NCBI GenBank assembly: GCA_016716385.1
Contig: JADJWL010000026.1
Location: forward strand, 310,001 to 374,000
Length of the DNA: 64,000 bases
Direction: 5' to 3'
Source of the DNA: Bryobacterales bacterium
GTDB lineage: Bacteria > Acidobacteriota > Terriglobia > Bryobacterales > Bryobacteraceae
Below, piece by piece: positions 15,377 through 23,828 of the stretch (positions are counted from its first letter, which is position 1; each line of letters begins with the position of its first letter). The position numbers and the translations under genes were made by a program. Below the pieces are notes generated by a model, which saw only the letters and a list, made by a program, of their open reading frames with translations, was not told where the DNA came from and did not search any database.

Positions 15377-17065
15377 ATGGAACAACTCCGCAAGCTCCTC
15401 GCCAGCCTCTCGCTCCGCCAGCGCGTCACCATCGGCGTGGCGGTGGTGGCGATCGTCGCCGCGCTTCTCGGCTTACGCAGTTGGAACCGGGAGCGCGGGT
15501 TCAAGCCGCTCTATTCCGGACTTGCCGCCGAGGATGCGGGCGCGGTGGTGGAGCGTCTGCGCGCCGACGGGGTCGAGTTCCGAATCGACGAAACGGGCGG
15601 CGTCATTCGCGTCCCGGCCGAACAGGTGGCCGAGGCGCGTCTCAAGATGGCGGCCTCCGGTCTGCCCAAGACCGGCCGGATCGGCTTCGAATTGTTTGAC
15701 CAGAACAACTTCGGCCTCACTGAATTTGCCGAGCAGGTGAACTTCCGCCGGGCGATCGAGGGCGAACTGGAGCGCTCGATTCTCTCGCTCAGCGAAATCG
15801 AGCACGCGCGGGTGCACATCAGCCTGCCGCGCGATTCGGTCTTCCTCGAATCCCGACAGGAGGCCAAGGCCAGTGTTGTCGTCACGTTGCGGAGCGGCCG
15901 TGCACTGAGCGCGCAAAACGGACAGGCGATCTGCCACCTGGTGGCCAGCGCGGTTGACCGGCTGGCTCCGGAAGCGGTCACCGTGGTCGATACCACCGGG
16001 CGGCTGCTGGTACGTCCGCGAAAGACCTCGGGCGAGGAAGGGGCGGAGCCGCCGGAGGAAACGCTTGAGTACAAGCTGAAACTGGAGCGGGACCTGGTGC
16101 AGAAGATCCATCTCACGCTCGAGCCTCTGCTGGGGTCCGAGCGATTCCGCGCCAGCGCCGCCGTCGACATTGACCTGACCAGCGGCGAGCAGAGCGAAGA
16201 GACCTTCGATCCGTCCCGCTCGGTGATGTTGAATTCCCAGAAGAGCGAGGACACCAGCGGATCGGCGATCAGCGGGGGCGTGCCCGGAACCGCGTCCAAC
16301 CTGCCACGGCCCGACGCACGCACAGCGGGGAAGGCCGGCGTGAGCGCGTCCCGCCGGAGCGAAAACGTGACGTTCCAGACGAGCAAGACGGTGCGCCGGC
16401 TGCGGCTGCCGAAGGGCGCGCTGAAGAGGATGTCGCTGGCGATTGTGCTCGACCAGGAGTTGCGTTGGGAAGGAGAAGGGCCTGGGGCGAAGCGGGTCCT
16501 CGTCCCTCCGGACCCAGCTACGGTCGAGTCGATCCGCCAGCTCGTCGCGGCGGCGACGGGGCTGTCCGAGGAACGGGGCGATGTGCTGACCGTCGAAACG
16601 TTGCCCTTTGACAGCACCCGCCACGCCGAGCCTCCTCCGTCGCCGGCGGCGCCGCCCGACCAGCCCGGCGGCATGCCGGCTCCATGGCGCACCCTCCTTG
16701 AACAGATGAACCCGGCTCTCCTGGCGGGAGTCGCGCTGGGCGTGCTCCTGCTGCTCGGCGCTCCGCTGGCCTACTTCCTGGTGCGCGCGCGGCGGCGGAA
16801 ACGCGTCCAGGCGGAGCTGCCGCGCGCTCTGGCCGGTGTCGAGGGTGAGAGCGGCGACGCGGGCGAGGACGCCGGGGAACGGCTCGCGGCGCGCGAGGCC
16901 GAACGCGCCAGGCTGGAGCGGGAGGCTCTGGCTTCGCTGCGGCTACCCCCGGTCGAGACCAAGAAATCGGAGGTCCTGAACAAACATCTGCGCGAGCAGG
17001 CCAAGAAGGACGCCGAGGGGATGGCGCAGCTCATTCGCACGTGGATCCATGAGAACGAGACCTAA
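15377..17065 (+). CDS. fliF: Flagellar MS-ring protein FliF
   Basis: A 562-residue membrane protein whose copies form the MS ring, the foundation of the basal body and export gate. There is a first membrane segment near residues 15-33 (VTIGVAVVAIVAALLGL), a YscJ/FliF ring-building domain (KPLYSGLAAEDAGAVVERL, NFRRAIEGELERSIL, VHISLPRDSVF), a variable periplasmic middle part, and a second membrane segment near 450-475 (LLAGVALGVLLLLGAPLAYF). The C-terminal tail that binds FliG follows, with the end AQLIRTWIHENE typical of the family. Confidence 0.95.
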   Translation: MEQLRKLLASLSLRQRVTIGVAVVAIVAALLGLRSWNRERGFKPLYSGLAAEDAGAVVERLRADGVEFRIDETGGVIRVPAEQVAEARLKMAASGLPKTGRIGFELFDQNNFGLTEFAEQVNFRRAIEGELERSILSLSEIEHARVHISLPRDSVFLESRQEAKASVVVTLRSGRALSAQNGQAICHLVASAVDRLAPEAVTVVDTTGRLLVRPRKTSGEEGAEPPEETLEYKLKLERDLVQKIHLTLEPLLGSERFRASAAVDIDLTSGEQSEETFDPSRSVMLNSQKSEDTSGSAISGGVPGTASNLPRPDARTAGKAGVSASRRSENVTFQTSKTVRRLRLPKGALKRMSLAIVLDQELRWEGEGPGAKRVLVPPDPATVESIRQLVAAATGLSEERGDVLTVETLPFDSTRHAEPPPSPAAPPDQPGGMPAPWRTLLEQMNPALLAGVALGVLLLLGAPLAYFLVRARRRKRVQAELPRALAGVEGESGDAGEDAGERLAAREAERARLEREALASLRLPPVETKKSEVLNKHLREQAKKDAEGMAQLIRTWIHENET

Positions 17066-17110
17066 AGCCGGAATGCCTGGTGCCGATATGCGATACGGGA
17101 GAGCGAGCGC

Positions 17111-18142
17111 ATGATTCAGAACACCGAACGGCCCCTGGCCATGATCCCGGGGCCCAAGAAGGCGGCGCTGCTCCTCGTCACCCTGGGCGAGGAGGCCGCC
17201 GGTGAGATCCTGAAGAACCTCGACGAAGAGGAAGTGGCCCAGCTCAGTCGCGAAGTCGCCCGCATCTCCTCGGTCAGCGCCGAACAGGCGGAGGCGGTTT
17301 TGGACGAGTTTCACCAGATGCACCTCGCCCATGAGTACGTCCTCAAGGGAGGCATCGACTACGCGCGTAAGGTTCTGGTGAATGCCTACGGTCCGGACGC
17401 GGCCAAGCGGGTGCTGGACCGCCTGATGAAGACGCTGCGCAACGAAGTCGTCAACTTCGACGTGCTGCAGAAGGCCGATCCGCAGCAACTGGCGAAATTC
17501 ATCCACAACGAGCATCCGCAGACAATCGCGCTGGTTCTGTCCCACCTGAACTCGACCCAGGCCGCCGCGCTGCTGACATCCCTGCCGCAGGAGATGCGCG
17601 CCGACATCGCCTTGCGCATGGCGAACCTGGACCAGATCTCGCCCGAGATCATCAGCAAAATCGCCGTTGTGATCGATCAGAAGCTGAAAGCCCTTGGTGA
17701 GTTCAGCCGTGAGTCGTACGGCGGCGTGCGGGCCGTAGCCGAGATGTTTAACCGTCTGGATTCGGTGTCAAGCCAGGAGGTGCTCGACCGGATCGAGCAG
17801 GAGGATCCCAACCTAGTCGAGACGATTCGTCACCTGATGTTCGTTTTCGAGGACATGATGCTGATCGATGAGAACGGGATCAAGGAGGTGTTGGCCCGCA
17901 TCGACCGCAAGTTGCTGACGGTGGCGCTCAAAGGAACGAGCGAGAAACTGAAGGAGCATTTCCTGAGATCGATGTCGCAGCGCGGGGCGGAGATGATGCG
18001 TGAGGACATGGAAGCGCTCGGCGCCATCAAGATCCGCGAAGTGGAGACGGCCCAGCAGCAGATTATCGCCGTCCTGCGGCAGTTGGAAAGCGAGGGTGTG
18101 GTGAGTCTGAAGGGCGCTGTCGGAGAGCAGTACGTGGTGTAG
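17111..18142 (+). CDS. fliG: Flagellar motor switch protein FliG
   Basis: A 343-residue cytoplasmic rotor protein that binds FliF by its N-terminal domain and takes torque from the stator through charged residues in its C-terminal domain. KAALLLVTLGEEAAGEILKN opens the N-terminal armadillo-like domain, the EHPQTIALVLSHL motif marks the middle domain, and the C-terminal torque helix region includes GTSEKLKEHFLRSMSQRGAE with the expected charges. GGGAGAG upstream is a ribosome site. The 45-nt gap from fliF is the largest in the operon. Confidence 0.96.
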   Translation: MIQNTERPLAMIPGPKKAALLLVTLGEEAAGEILKNLDEEEVAQLSREVARISSVSAEQAEAVLDEFHQMHLAHEYVLKGGIDYARKVLVNAYGPDAAKRVLDRLMKTLRNEVVNFDVLQKADPQQLAKFIHNEHPQTIALVLSHLNSTQAAALLTSLPQEMRADIALRMANLDQISPEIISKIAVVIDQKLKALGEFSRESYGGVRAVAEMFNRLDSVSSQEVLDRIEQEDPNLVETIRHLMFVFEDMMLIDENGIKEVLARIDRKLLTVALKGTSEKLKEHFLRSMSQRGAEMMREDMEALGAIKIREVETAQQQIIAVLRQLESEGVVSLKGAVGEQYVV

Positions 18143-18155
18143 GAGTTTCTGGTCC

Positions 18156-18815
18156 ATGGCCTGCCGGATCGTGAATGAGAACCGCGCTGAGATCTGCCGG
18201 ATGGACTGGCGGCACATGCCTCCGTCCGGCCGCCCTCTCCCTGTGCAGCCCCTTTACGGAGCAGCGGAGGCCGAAGCCGCGGGCGAAGATGGTCCGGACG
18301 CGGAAACGCTCCGACGGGAGGCTGAGCGGGCGGCGCGGGAGGCGTACGAGAGAGGCCGGCGGGAAGGAGAAGATGCCGGACGTCAGGCGGCCGAAGAGCG
18401 CTTGGCAGGCAGGTTCGAACACCTGGCGCGGGTGGCCGAAGGCCTCGCCACCTACAGGCCGCGGCTGCGGCGGGAAGCGGAAGCCGATCTTGTCCGGCTG
18501 TCGCTGGCGATCGCCCGCCGCGTCCTGCGGCGCGAGTTGAGCGTCGACCCGGCGGCCGTCCTGGGCATCGTGAAGGCGGCGATCGACCGCATCGACGTGT
18601 CCGAAATTCACCGCATCCGACTCCATCCGGAGCATGCGGAAGTGTTGAGCCAGGCAGCCGCCTCGTGGCCGCACAGGGTCGAGATTCTGCCCGACCGCCG
18701 TCTTGCCCTGGGCGGGGTGGTGTTCGAGACGGCGCGCGGAGGCGCTGTCGACGCCAGCCTCGATGCGCAACTGATGGAAATCGAACGGGGATTCACCGAT
18801 CTTCTGCCGAAATAG
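18156..18815 (+). CDS. fliH: Flagellar assembly protein FliH
   Basis: A 219-residue regulator of the FliI export ATPase and peripheral stator of the export apparatus. The family pattern is a long Ala/Glu/Arg-rich helical region near residues 45-100, here with GxxxG-like Glu/Arg repeats, followed by the C-terminal domain LVRLSLAIARRVLRRELSVD and a later LALGGVVFET strand typical of FliH/YscL. Identity also rests on position between fliG and fliI. GGAG lies about 9 nt before the ATG. Confidence 0.88.
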   Translation: MACRIVNENRAEICRMDWRHMPPSGRPLPVQPLYGAAEAEAAGEDGPDAETLRREAERAAREAYERGRREGEDAGRQAAEERLAGRFEHLARVAEGLATYRPRLRREAEADLVRLSLAIARRVLRRELSVDPAAVLGIVKAAIDRIDVSEIHRIRLHPEHAEVLSQAAASWPHRVEILPDRRLALGGVVFETARGGAVDASLDAQLMEIERGFTDLLPK

Positions 18816-18818
18816 CCC

Positions 18819-20189
18819 ATGGCAACGCAATCCACCCCCGGTGCCGGCATCGATCTCGGCCGCTACCTGCGCGCCCTCGATGATGCCCAGCCCTTCCGGC
18901 TCACGGGGCGGGTGACGGGAATCGCCGGCCTGCTCATTGAGTCCGAAGGCCCGGCCGTGGCCATTGGAGATTTCTGCGAGATTCAGGCCGGCTCGGGGCG
19001 CGCGGTGCGGGTGCAGACCATCGGGTTTCGGGACGGGCGCCTGTTGTCGATGCCGCTCGAGGAAATGGACGGCGTTCAACTGGGCGATCCCGTCGCGGGC
19101 TTGCCGACCGCCGCCCACGTGCGGGTCGGCCGCGGGCTGCTCGGCCGCATTCTCGACGGTTTCGGGCGCTTTATCGACGAAGAGCAGGTGAACGCCGCCG
19201 GTCCGCCGCTCCCGCCGTTCGAGGCCGAGGCGCTCTACAATCTCTACGCCCCCGCGCCCGGCCCGCTTGCACGCGAACACATCGTCGAACCGTTGGTGAC
19301 CGGCATCCGGGCCATCGACGGCCTCCTCCCTTGCGGCAAGGGGCAGCGCGTCGGCCTGTTCGGCGGCAGCGGCGTCGGCAAGAGCACGCTGCTTGGCTCG
19401 ATGTGCCGCAACGCTTCCGCCGACGTCAGCGTGATTGCCCTGATCGGTGAGAGGAATCGCGAGGTGCGCGCCTTCCTCGAACATGACTTGGGGCCGGACG
19501 GAATGGCGAAATCGGTCGTCGTGGTGGCCACCTCGGACCGTCCCGCGCTGCTGCGCGTGCGCGCGTGTTTCGTCGCGCTGGCCGTCGCCGAGTACTTCCG
19601 CGACCAGGGGGCATCGGTGCTGCTTGTCATGGATTCGGTCACCCGCCTTGCCATGGCGCAGCGGGAGATCGGTCTCGCCGCCGGGGAGCCGCCCTCCCAG
19701 AAAGGCTACACTCCGTCCGTCTTCAACCTGCTGCCACGGGTTTTCGAGCGGGCAGGCAATTTCCGCCCGGGTTCGATTACGGGCTTCTTCACCGTGCTGG
19801 TGGAGGGCGACGACTTCAACGAACCGGTGGCCGACGCCGTGCGGTCCATTCTCGACGGCCACGTCGTGCTGTCGCGGGATCTGGCCGCCGGGGGCCACTA
19901 TCCGGCGATCGACATCCTGCAGTCGGTCAGCCGGCTCACCTCCGACATCGCGACCGATGCGCAGAAAGCCGCCGCCAACCGCATCCGGGACGCGATGGCG
20001 GCCTACCAGCGGGCCGAGGATCTGATCAACCTCGGCGCCTACGTCTCGGGCTCGAACGCGCGCATCGATGCGGCGCTCCGGGTGCGCGCCGACCTGGAGG
20101 CATTCCTGCGCCAGGACGCGCACGCGCGGACCCCGATCGCCGAAACGTTGCACCGGCTCGATACGCTGGCCGCGGCGCTGCAGGCATGA
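18819..20189 (+). CDS. fliI: Flagellum-specific ATP synthase FliI
   Basis: A 456-residue hexameric ATPase related to F1-beta that drives or primes export of flagellar subunits at the cytoplasmic base. Walker A is GLFGGSGVGKSTLL, followed by ALIGERNREVRAFLEHDLG, the Walker B strand VLLVMDSVTRLAMAQREIGL, and the characteristic PPSQKGYTPSVFNLLPRVFE and GSITGFFTVLVEGDDFNEPV segments. Length and all motifs are normal. It follows fliH by 3 nt. Confidence 0.97.
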   Translation: MATQSTPGAGIDLGRYLRALDDAQPFRLTGRVTGIAGLLIESEGPAVAIGDFCEIQAGSGRAVRVQTIGFRDGRLLSMPLEEMDGVQLGDPVAGLPTAAHVRVGRGLLGRILDGFGRFIDEEQVNAAGPPLPPFEAEALYNLYAPAPGPLAREHIVEPLVTGIRAIDGLLPCGKGQRVGLFGGSGVGKSTLLGSMCRNASADVSVIALIGERNREVRAFLEHDLGPDGMAKSVVVVATSDRPALLRVRACFVALAVAEYFRDQGASVLLVMDSVTRLAMAQREIGLAAGEPPSQKGYTPSVFNLLPRVFERAGNFRPGSITGFFTVLVEGDDFNEPVADAVRSILDGHVVLSRDLAAGGHYPAIDILQSVSRLTSDIATDAQKAAANRIRDAMAAYQRAEDLINLGAYVSGSNARIDAALRVRADLEAFLRQDAHARTPIAETLHRLDTLAAALQA

Positions 20190-20617
20190 AACCGTTTACG
20201 TTCCGCCTGACCCGCGTGCGCGACCTGCGGTCACGGCAACTGGAGATCGAACAGGCCCGGCTCGAACCGCTACTGGCGGAACGGGGCGCCATCGAATCGC
20301 GCATCCGCGCCCTCGAGCAGGAGCGCATCCGGGCGGCCGAGGCCGCGGCGGAACCTGGTGTCACAGCCGGGGATCTGGCGGCGCGCGCCGCCTGGCGGAG
20401 CCACCTCGCGAGGAAAGGCTCGATCCTTTCGGGGCAGATGGCGGCCTGCGCGAAAAAGATCGAGGCGCAACTGGAGATGATCCGGCAGGCGGAACGCCGC
20501 GTCCACCTGCTCGACCGTCTGGCCGGCCGGCAGAAAGCCGCGTGGCAAACCGCCGCCGACCGGGAAGTGGAAGCCCTGGCTGCCGAACTCTACCTTGCCC
20601 GGCGGCACCAGCGCTAA
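20186..20617 (+). CDS. fliJ: Flagellar export chaperone FliJ
   Basis: A 143-residue, almost wholly helical, charged protein starting with MKPFTFRLTRVRDLRSRQLE, the usual FliJ opening (F-x-F-x-L-x-x-V-L). FliJ forms a coiled coil that inserts into the FliI hexamer and recycles export chaperones. Sequence conservation in this family is poor, so the call leans on the helical profile, the length and the ATGA overlap with fliI. Its TAA stop overlaps the TAG stop of suhB by 4 bp, tail to tail; it ends the flagellar operon. Confidence 0.85.
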   Translation: MKPFTFRLTRVRDLRSRQLEIEQARLEPLLAERGAIESRIRALEQERIRAAEAAAEPGVTAGDLAARAAWRSHLARKGSILSGQMAACAKKIEAQLEMIRQAERRVHLLDRLAGRQKAAWQTAADREVEALAAELYLARRHQR

Positions 20618-21432
20618 AGCGAGGCCTCGACCGCAGGCATCCGGTGGCGGTTTCTGCCCGCGAAGATCTCGCCGAACAACTCCAGGATCTGCTCGTGAGT
20701 GTGTCCGTTGTTGGCCAGGATGTGCGGCCCTTGGAGTGAGAACGGTCTGCCGTGCATGTCTGTCACGGCGCCGCCCGCCTCACGCACCAGCAGGACGCCG
20801 GCGGCCATGTCCCACGGCTTCAGTCCGAACTCCCAGAACGCTTCGAGGCGGCCGCAGGCGACGTACGCCAGGTCGATCGCCGCCGCGCCGCCACGCCGGA
20901 CACCGTGGCTTGCCAACGCCAACTGGTAGTAGAAATGAATGTTAGCGTTCTTTGTGCGGAGGTAGTTGGGAAATCCCGTGGCGGCAAGCGACGCTTCCAG
21001 CTTCGGACATGCCGATACCCGGATGCGGCGGTGGTTCAAATACGCGCCGGCTCCTGCCTCGGCCGCGAACATCTCGCCGCGCGACGGATCGTAGACCACG
21101 CCGGCAACCAGTTCGCCGGCGCGCTCGAGCCCGATCGAGACGTTGTAAACGGGGTAGCCATGCGCGAAATTGGTGGTGCCGTCGAGCGGATCGACATACC
21201 AGCGGTACTCGGACGCGGTCTCGTGACCGCCGCCCTCCTCGGCGACGATCGCGTGCGACGGAAAATGCGCCCGCAGGCGCTCGACAATCAGGGCTTCGGA
21301 TGCGCGGTCGGCTTCGGTGACGAGGTCGAACTCGCCCTTCAATTCGAACGCCACACGCCGGTCAAAGTAGTGGGCCAGCAACCCACCGGCCTCGCGCGCA
21401 ATCTCGACCGCGGTTTCGAGGAACGGCGGCAC
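20614..21432 (-). CDS. Inositol monophosphatase family protein (SuhB-like)
   Basis: A 272-residue Mg-dependent phosphatase. Metal site motif 1 is DPLDGTTNFAHGYP, with the upstream EE pair in IVAEEGGG, and motif 2 is WDMAAGVLLVREAGG. These define the inositol monophosphatase superfamily, which includes SuhB (also a transcription-processing factor), histidinol-phosphatase and fructose-bisphosphatase types. The exact substrate is open. It lies 3 nt after hfq and is likely co-transcribed. Confidence 0.88.
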   Translation of the reverse strand: MPPFLETAVEIAREAGGLLAHYFDRRVAFELKGEFDLVTEADRASEALIVERLRAHFPSHAIVAEEGGGHETASEYRWYVDPLDGTTNFAHGYPVYNVSIGLERAGELVAGVVYDPSRGEMFAAEAGAGAYLNHRRIRVSACPKLEASLAATGFPNYLRTKNANIHFYYQLALASHGVRRGGAAAIDLAYVACGRLEAFWEFGLKPWDMAAGVLLVREAGGAVTDMHGRPFSLQGPHILANNGHTHEQILELFGEIFAGRNRHRMPAVEASL

Positions 21433-21435
21433 GCC

Positions 21436-21678
21436 CTAGACGCCTTCCTCGATCAGATACTTGATGTCGTGCTTGAACAGGAACAGATTCGGCTGTCCGT
21501 TGCGCGTCAGGCGTAGGAACCGCACATCGAAGTATTCCAGGATGCCGGACACTTCCTGGTTGTCGCTCAGGCGCACCCGCACGGGTGTCCGCTGCTCGAT
21601 CAGGCGCTTCAGGTAACGCACTTCTTCGAATGTCTGCTCGGGCGCTTTGGTCCCGGATTTCCCCTTCTTGGAAGCCAC
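21436..21678 (-). CDS. hfq: Hfq-like Sm-family RNA chaperone
   Basis: An 80-residue Sm-like protein. RYLKRLIEQRTPVRVRL matches the Hfq N-terminal helix and first strand, GILEYFDVRFLRL the Sm1 region with the conserved Gly and Asp, and LFLFKHDIKYL the Sm2 motif (YKHA in Escherichia coli). Hfq hexamers bind U-rich small RNAs and mRNAs. The Sm2 Ala is Asp here and the N-terminal tail is Lys/Gly-rich. The start is GTG at 21678 with AGGAGAG upstream, inside the last codons of the VWFA gene. The divergence from proteobacterial Hfq is the main doubt. Confidence 0.78.
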   Translation of the reverse strand: MASKKGKSGTKAPEQTFEEVRYLKRLIEQRTPVRVRLSDNQEVSGILEYFDVRFLRLTRNGQPNLFLFKHDIKYLIEEGV

Positions 21679-22662
21679 TTATCTCTCCTGCCGGCCGGCT
21701 GGCTTGGGTACGATGGAAATGCTGTCCGGCGCCCGTCCCGGCACGCTCTCAGCCTCCCCATAGTACCCAGTGCGCGCCGAGACCCGCAAACCCGGACGGC
21801 TGGTCCGGACATCCAGCCGGTGGAAGCGGTCCTTCGTGAGAGGAACGTTGCGCGGATAGAAGCCGATCAGATACTGGGTGCGAAGCTCGCGAATCACCTC
21901 TGCAAAGGCGGCGTCCATCGCGGGGCCCACCGACGGCGTGAAGACGCGGCCTCCGGTGCGCTCCCCGAGGGTCGTCAGAGCGTTCTCTCCGCCCACATTC
22001 CGGCCGACGTTTCCCTTGATCGGCACGACGAGAATCGAGTAGATCACCGCATCGGCAAGCTGCGCGGCTTCGAGCGCGGCATGGAAATCCTTGTCGCTTG
22101 TGGTGTCGCCGCCGTCGGTCACCACCAGCAGAACCTTGCGTCCTTCCCGCTGCTCCAGGTCTTCCGACGCCAGGAAGACCGCGTCGTAAAGTGACGTGCC
22201 CGCTTCGGCCTTGAGCGTGGGCAGCATCTTCTCGAGCGTGGAACGGTTGCGGGTGAAGTGTGCGAGCTTGGTCACTTCGTAGTTAAAGGTGTAGAGGGCC
22301 ACCGCGTCCGCGGGGTTGCCTTCGGAGAACAGCGCGCCGAGGAAGCGGCGCACGGAATCGGTCTGGTACTTCAGTTCCTTCGCGGTCGACCCGCTGATGT
22401 CGATCAGCAGAGCAATCGAGAGCGGCTGCTCGGTCTGGCGTTCGAAGATGGCAATTTCCTGCGGAGCGCCGTTGTCGAGGACTTCGAAATCTCCCCGGTC
22501 CAGCCCGCCGATCAGCCTGCCTCCTTCATCCTTGACAGTGGCCAGGAGGCGGACCAGATTGACGTCCACGCGAATCGTAAGTTCCTGAGCGAGAATGGCG
22601 AGTCCGGCGAGCGCCGCCACAAGGGCCGCTTTACCCGCCGCCGGCCACGGGCGCATCGGCAT
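21679..22662 (-). CDS. Exported VWFA domain protein, acidobacterial type
   Basis: A 327-residue protein with an N-terminal signal or anchor (AALVAALAGLAILA), a short strand-rich region (TIRVDVNLVRLLATVKDEGG, then LDRGDFEVLDNG) and a von Willebrand factor A domain. The MIDAS motif is DISGS, with a later TSLYDAV Thr and VTDGGDTTS Asp. This arrangement matches the VWFA-related family expanded in Acidobacteria; function unknown, presumably metal-dependent protein binding outside the cytoplasm. The start overlaps the 3' end of moaD-moaE by 32 bp; an ATG two codons later is possible. Confidence 0.88.
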   Translation of the reverse strand: MPMRPWPAAGKAALVAALAGLAILAQELTIRVDVNLVRLLATVKDEGGRLIGGLDRGDFEVLDNGAPQEIAIFERQTEQPLSIALLIDISGSTAKELKYQTDSVRRFLGALFSEGNPADAVALYTFNYEVTKLAHFTRNRSTLEKMLPTLKAEAGTSLYDAVFLASEDLEQREGRKVLLVVTDGGDTTSDKDFHAALEAAQLADAVIYSILVVPIKGNVGRNVGGENALTTLGERTGGRVFTPSVGPAMDAAFAEVIRELRTQYLIGFYPRNVPLTKDRFHRLDVRTSRPGLRVSARTGYYGEAESVPGRAPDSISIVPKPAGRQER

Positions 22663-23356
22663 CCCACTCCCCTTCCACCCACACTTCGCCGTCCTCGAAG
22701 TATTCCTTCTTCCAGATCGGGACGAGGCGTTTCAGGCGGTTGATGCCATCGAGAGCGGCGTCGAAGGCTGCGCGGCGGTGTGGGGACGTGACCACGACCA
22801 CCACCGAGGCTTCCCCGATCAGCAGCCTCCCCAGCCGGTGCACCATGGCGACGCGGCCCACATCGGGCCGGGCGGCAATCTCGCCGCCGATCCGGGCCAT
22901 CACCTTGAGCGCCATCGCCTCGTAGCACTCGTAGTCGAGAAAGCGCGTCGCACGGCCCTTGGAGTTGTTCCGGACGACGCCCTCGAAAGTGACCACCGCG
23001 CCGTCTTCGCCACGCAGGACTCGGTCCAATAACCGTCTTGTGTCGATGGGTTTGCGCGTGAGGGCGAAGAAGTTGCCGTCGCCGTCGGCACTCTGGGCGA
23101 TGTACGGGCTTGCCCCGCCGCTGACCGGGGGCAGGAACGCCACCTCATCACCCTCCCGGAGCGCCGCGTCACGGGCGACGAACTCCTCGTTACGGGCCAG
23201 AACGATGCTTCCAGCCAGCTCTCCGAGACCGGGAAACCGCGCCGCGTACTGGTCAAACAGGTCGCCCGCAACCGCGCCTTCCGCAAGCTCGACCGAGTCC
23301 CCCGAGCGGCCGGCGATATCCTTCAGCATGCCGAAAAACAGCACCTGTATCCGCAT
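22631..23356 (-). CDS. MoaD-MoaE fusion, molybdopterin synthase
   Basis: A 241-residue protein joining both subunits of molybdopterin synthase, which adds two sulfurs to cyclic pyranopterin monophosphate. Residues 1-81 are a MoaD ubiquitin-like domain ending LPPVSGG; a short linker (ASPYIAQ) leads to MoaE from about residue 95 with TFEGVVRNNSKG, HRLGRLLIGEASV and the catalytic Lys region VPIWKKEYF. Free MoaD needs a C-terminal Gly-Gly for thiocarboxylation; here it is internal at 80-81. MoaX of Mycobacterium tuberculosis and a Deinococcus fusion have the same plan and are cut after this Gly-Gly. No protease or other moa gene is nearby. Confidence 0.92.
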   Translation of the reverse strand: MRIQVLFFGMLKDIAGRSGDSVELAEGAVAGDLFDQYAARFPGLGELAGSIVLARNEEFVARDAALREGDEVAFLPPVSGGASPYIAQSADGDGNFFALTRKPIDTRRLLDRVLRGEDGAVVTFEGVVRNNSKGRATRFLDYECYEAMALKVMARIGGEIAARPDVGRVAMVHRLGRLLIGEASVVVVVTSPHRRAAFDAALDGINRLKRLVPIWKKEYFEDGEVWVEGEWDADAPVAGGG

Positions 23357-23412
23357 TTGGTTCCCGTAGTGTATCAGACGCCCGCCGGCGGTCTGCCGTT
23401 GCGGCGGGGCGC

Positions 23413-23418
23413 TATAAT
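23413..23418 (+). promoter_or_regulatory. -10 box of the thioesterase gene, leaderless spacing
   Basis: A perfect TATAAT is followed by 8 nt (CGGCTGCG) and the ATG at 23427. There is no Shine-Dalgarno. Confidence 0.5.
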
Positions 23419-23426
23419 CGGCTGCG

Positions 23427-23828
23427 ATGCACGTGAGCGAATCGCGTATTCGGGTCCGCTACGCCGAGACCGATCAGATGGGCGTGGTCTACTACGCGAA
23501 CTATTTTGTCTGGATGGAGATTGCCCGTGTCGACTACTGCCGGTCGGTGGGCCTGATCTACCAGCAGATGGAGGCCGAGGACGGCGTCCTGCTGGCGGTT
23601 GCCGAGGCGCATTGCCGCTACCGGCTGCCCGCGCTCTACGACCAGGAAGTGAGCGTCCGCACCTGGCTGAGCGACGCGCATTCGCGGCTGATCCGTTTCT
23701 CCTATGAGATGCATGTCGATGGCCGCACGCTGGCCGAAGGCGAAACCAAGCACATCTTCTGCAACCGCGAAATGCGTCCGATGCGCCTGCCGCAGAAATA
23801 TCACGCCTTGCTGGGGATCGAACGGTGA
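23427..23828 (+). CDS. YbgC/4-hydroxybenzoyl-CoA thioesterase-like hotdog protein
   Basis: A 133-residue hotdog-fold acyl-CoA thioesterase. The signature YAETDQMGVVYYANYFVWME near residue 12 holds the catalytic Asp and the central helix; the Tyr-rich pattern is the YbgC/FadM type. Its substrate could be a short-chain or phospholipid-derived acyl-CoA; the tol-pal genes that often accompany ybgC are absent. It overlaps the next gene by GTGA. Confidence 0.9.
   Translation: MHVSESRIRVRYAETDQMGVVYYANYFVWMEIARVDYCRSVGLIYQQMEAEDGVLLAVAEAHCRYRLPALYDQEVSVRTWLSDAHSRLIRFSYEMHVDGRTLAEGETKHIFCNREMRPMRLPQKYHALLGIER

Noticed and set aside
18063..20153. A 696-residue minus-strand open frame
   Set aside because: Antisense shadow of fliH and fliI; no recognisable motif.
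14285..20617. A non-flagellar type III secretion system
   Set aside because: flgB, flgC, fliE and a FliG-type switch protein are present, which belong to flagella and not to virulence secretion systems.
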